Shown in pieces: positions 6,421-7,661 of a stretch of 7,661 nucleotides of DNA. Positions within the stretch are counted from its first letter, which is position 1, and every line of letters starts with the position of its first letter. This stretch comes from Bacteroidota bacterium. Its GTDB lineage: Bacteria; Bacteroidota; Bacteroidia; Bacteroidales; UBA1715. The stretch covers positions 1 to 7,661 of the forward strand of contig JAJUFK010000103.1 of NCBI GenBank assembly GCA_029266015.1. The letters run 5' to 3'. The translations under genes and the position numbers were made by a program. The notes below the pieces were generated by a model. The model had not been told where the DNA came from. It searched no databases and was given only the letters and a program-made list of their open reading frames with translations.

Positions 6421-6666
6421 TATTTTACATTTTCTATTTTTATACTCAAACGTAATCATAAATAATTGTGATAAAAGATTTGTTTAACACGCGTATAATA
6501 ATTGAGTTGATATAAATATGATAGAAATCTATTCAAAAAAATATACCCATATTGATAGAATTACAATCCTCTATTATAGGTAATGTATTAATGAACTATT
6601 TTTTCTTTTTTAACCGAACAATATCAACATAAATTATAAGAAAAAATATATAATACAATTACAGTT
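6421..6666. other. AT-rich gap without a recognisable gene
   Basis: No convincing coding frame, tRNA, or hairpin with a T-tract is visible here on either strand, although a terminator for the regulator gene would be expected. A single TACCCA half-site occurs at 6544-6549. Together with the adjoining remnant (6667-6927), the region has the look of decayed sequence. Confidence 0.5.
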
Positions 6667-6927
6667 TTATCGAAACCCCACAGATTTAGATGTTGGAGGT
6701 TTTAAAATTGGAAATAATTCTATTGTTTGCATAACATCATCTACAGTAAAGGTTAATAAATCATCTTCTGTAATTACTGACAATGTTGCTACTCTATTAC
6801 TTTGAATTTGCAATAACGATTCATAGAAGTTACGAACAAAACGACCATTACCAAAATTTTTAGTTTTAGACTGCCATGTTAAAGCAAAAAAGTCAGCAAG
6901 AAGATTACGAGTGTAAAAACCGGTGAA
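6667..6927 (-). pseudogene. Remnant of an AAA+ ATPase gene (SpoVK/CbbX-like), C-terminal lid only
   Basis: An open minus-strand stretch of 86 codons with no plausible start codon: an in-frame TAA lies directly before it (6928-6930), and it ends at TAA 6667-6669. The translation contains RNLLADFFALTWQSK, NFGNGRFVRNFYESLLQIQ, SNRVATL and ITEDDLLTFTVDDV. This is the pattern of the C-terminal lid and tail of CbbX/SpoVK-type AAA+ ATPases (typically '...NFGNARxVRNLFEExxxNQANR...DLxTIxxxD'). Walker A, Walker B and sensor 1 are all missing, so it cannot be an active ATPase. The coding frame itself has no internal stop, which suggests recent truncation rather than long decay. The lost 5' side is replaced by the nested inverted repeat at 6909-6967 and then the antiporter gene. 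Identification is from recalled family pattern. Confidence 0.72.
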
Positions 6928-6967
6928 TTATAATTGTACCAATACCCACTTGTGGGTATTTACACTC
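6909..6967. repeat. Nested inverted repeat (palindrome C inside 9-bp outer arms)
   Basis: Outer arms GAGTGTAAA (6909-6917) and TTTACACTC (6959-6967) are perfect complements. Inside lies palindrome C (6941-6960): AATACCCAC, TT, GTGGGTATT, with perfect 9-bp arms that overlap the right outer arm by 2 bases. The left outer arm lies within the open frame of the AAA+ remnant, and the right one is 17 bases past the antiporter stop codon. Palindrome C shares TACCCACTTRTGGGTA with palindrome B. It may be a small mobile-element relic, a regulator site, or a hairpin ending the antiporter mRNA, though no T-tract follows on either strand. Confidence 0.6.
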
Positions 6968-6983
6968 CAAAAATAAAAATTAA

Positions 6984-7661
6984 TTAGTATATTTCAAGGC
7001 GCGTATAAACATCTTGTAATGCCAACTCATTTTCCGATAAAACAAACAGTTGATCATTTTCTTGTAAAATTGTAGAACCATTAGGTATAATATATACGTT
7101 ATCTCGTATGATATATGAAATAATTGAAGTCTTAGGAAATTGAACATCTACTATTTTTTTCCCAATTATTGAGCACCCCGGTGGTATTACAATTTTAGTA
7201 AGCGATGATTTTACACTATCTAAACGTTCCATGTCAGACAATGTACGTTTTTTAAGGTTTGCTGGCATTACTACTCGCAACCATTTTGCCACAATATTTA
7301 CCGTAGAACCTTGCACAATAACCGATGTAAGTGAAATAAAAAAAACTATATCAAAAATCAAATCTGCTTTTTGAATACCTGCAATAAGCGGATACGTTGC
7401 AAAAACTATAGGAACAGCACCACGTAAACCAACCCATGATATAAATAATTTTGAATTATTTTTGATTTTAAATGGTAGCAAACTTATAAAAACACTAATT
7501 GGCCGCGCTATAAACATGAGAAATACAGAAAATATTAATCCTATGCCAATTACCGGCACTATTTGACTTGGAAATACTAATAAACCAAGTGTTAAAAACA
7601 GTATAATCTGCATAAGCAAAGCAAAACTTTCAAACGATTGTAGTATCTTCTTTTTGTGCAA
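6984..7661 (-). CDS. K+/H+ (or Na+/H+) antiporter with TrkA_C domain, C-terminal part (5' end outside window)
   Basis: The frame is open to the right edge; the TTG there is not taken as the start. 225 residues are visible, about the last half of a protein usually near 490-500 residues. Residues 1-130 hold membrane helices of the Na_H_Exchanger fold: LLMQIILFLTLGLLVFPSQ, VIGIGLIFSVFLMFIARP, the conserved SWVGLRGAVPIVFAT (75-89), and IFDIVFFISLTSVIVQGSTVNIVA. Residues about 153-222 are a TrkA_C (RCK-C) ligand-sensing domain: KIVIPPGCSIIGKKIVDVQFP, IIRDNVYIIPNGSTILQENDQLFVL. This order matches CvrA/NhaP2-type potassium/proton antiporters of the inner membrane, which export K+ or Na+ in exchange for H+; the TrkA_C domain probably gates activity. 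The cation preference cannot be told here. It ends in TAG and no neighbour in the window appears to be in its operon. Confidence 0.93.
   Translation of the reverse strand: MHKKKILQSFESFALLMQIILFLTLGLLVFPSQIVPVIGIGLIFSVFLMFIARPISVFISLLPFKIKNNSKLFISWVGLRGAVPIVFATYPLIAGIQKADLIFDIVFFISLTSVIVQGSTVNIVAKWLRVVMPANLKKRTLSDMERLDSVKSSLTKIVIPPGCSIIGKKIVDVQFPKTSIISYIIRDNVYIIPNGSTILQENDQLFVLSENELALQDVYTRLEIY

Noticed and set aside
6544..6549. Single TACCCA as a further regulator site
   Set aside because: Only a half-site with no matching TGGGTA arm; six bases can occur by chance.
5020..6960. Palindromes A, B and C as repeats of a CRISPR array
   Set aside because: Spacing is irregular (hundreds of bases), genes lie between the copies, and copy A differs from B and C.

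Overview
The window looks like chromosomal DNA from an AT-rich member of the Bacteroidota. The DNA is low in G+C. Clear Shine-Dalgarno sites are absent before the genes. One good match to the Bacteroidota -7 promoter element (TAnnTTTG) and a near match lie just before start codons. The proteins (a carboxypeptidase-regulatory-like/TPR envelope protein, a small outer-membrane beta-barrel, a PAS-LuxR regulator, a K+/H+ antiporter) are typical of that phylum. The genus cannot be told.

Layout, left to right. (1) The 3' two thirds of deoC (deoxyribose-phosphate aldolase), running in from the left edge. (2) A secreted or periplasmic multidomain protein of unknown function, then an ECF-type sigma factor directly abutted by a small zinc-binding (ZAS-type) anti-sigma protein, all on the + strand. 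(3) Converging on these with a 3-bp gap, a minus-strand FAD-dependent reductase of the geranylgeranyl reductase family. (4) A minus-strand outer-membrane beta-barrel gene that ends in a perfect 15-bp hairpin with a T-tract on its mRNA. (5) A minus-strand stand-alone GIY-YIG nuclease gene. (6) A plus-strand PAS-LuxR transcription regulator. (7) A stretch without an intact gene, holding a minus-strand remnant of the C-terminus of an AAA+ ATPase, cut off beside a nested palindrome. (8) The 3' part of a K+/H+ antiporter gene with a TrkA_C domain, running off the right edge.

How the parts may work together. The sigma/anti-sigma pair is the clearest functional unit: stop and start codons abut, which fits coupled translation, and the anti-sigma has the C-Hx3-Cx2-C zinc motif but no membrane segment, so it would sense something in the cytoplasm. 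The right half is more accessory in character. It has a solitary nuclease gene, a gene remnant and a family of related palindromes: 5647-5664 and 6941-6960 share TACCCACTTRTGGGTA, and 5020-5040 is a looser relative. One lies upstream of the LuxR-type gene, one upstream of the outer-membrane protein gene, and one between the antiporter gene and the AAA+ remnant. They may be operators of the LuxR regulator or copies of a small repeat element. The sequence alone does not decide between these.
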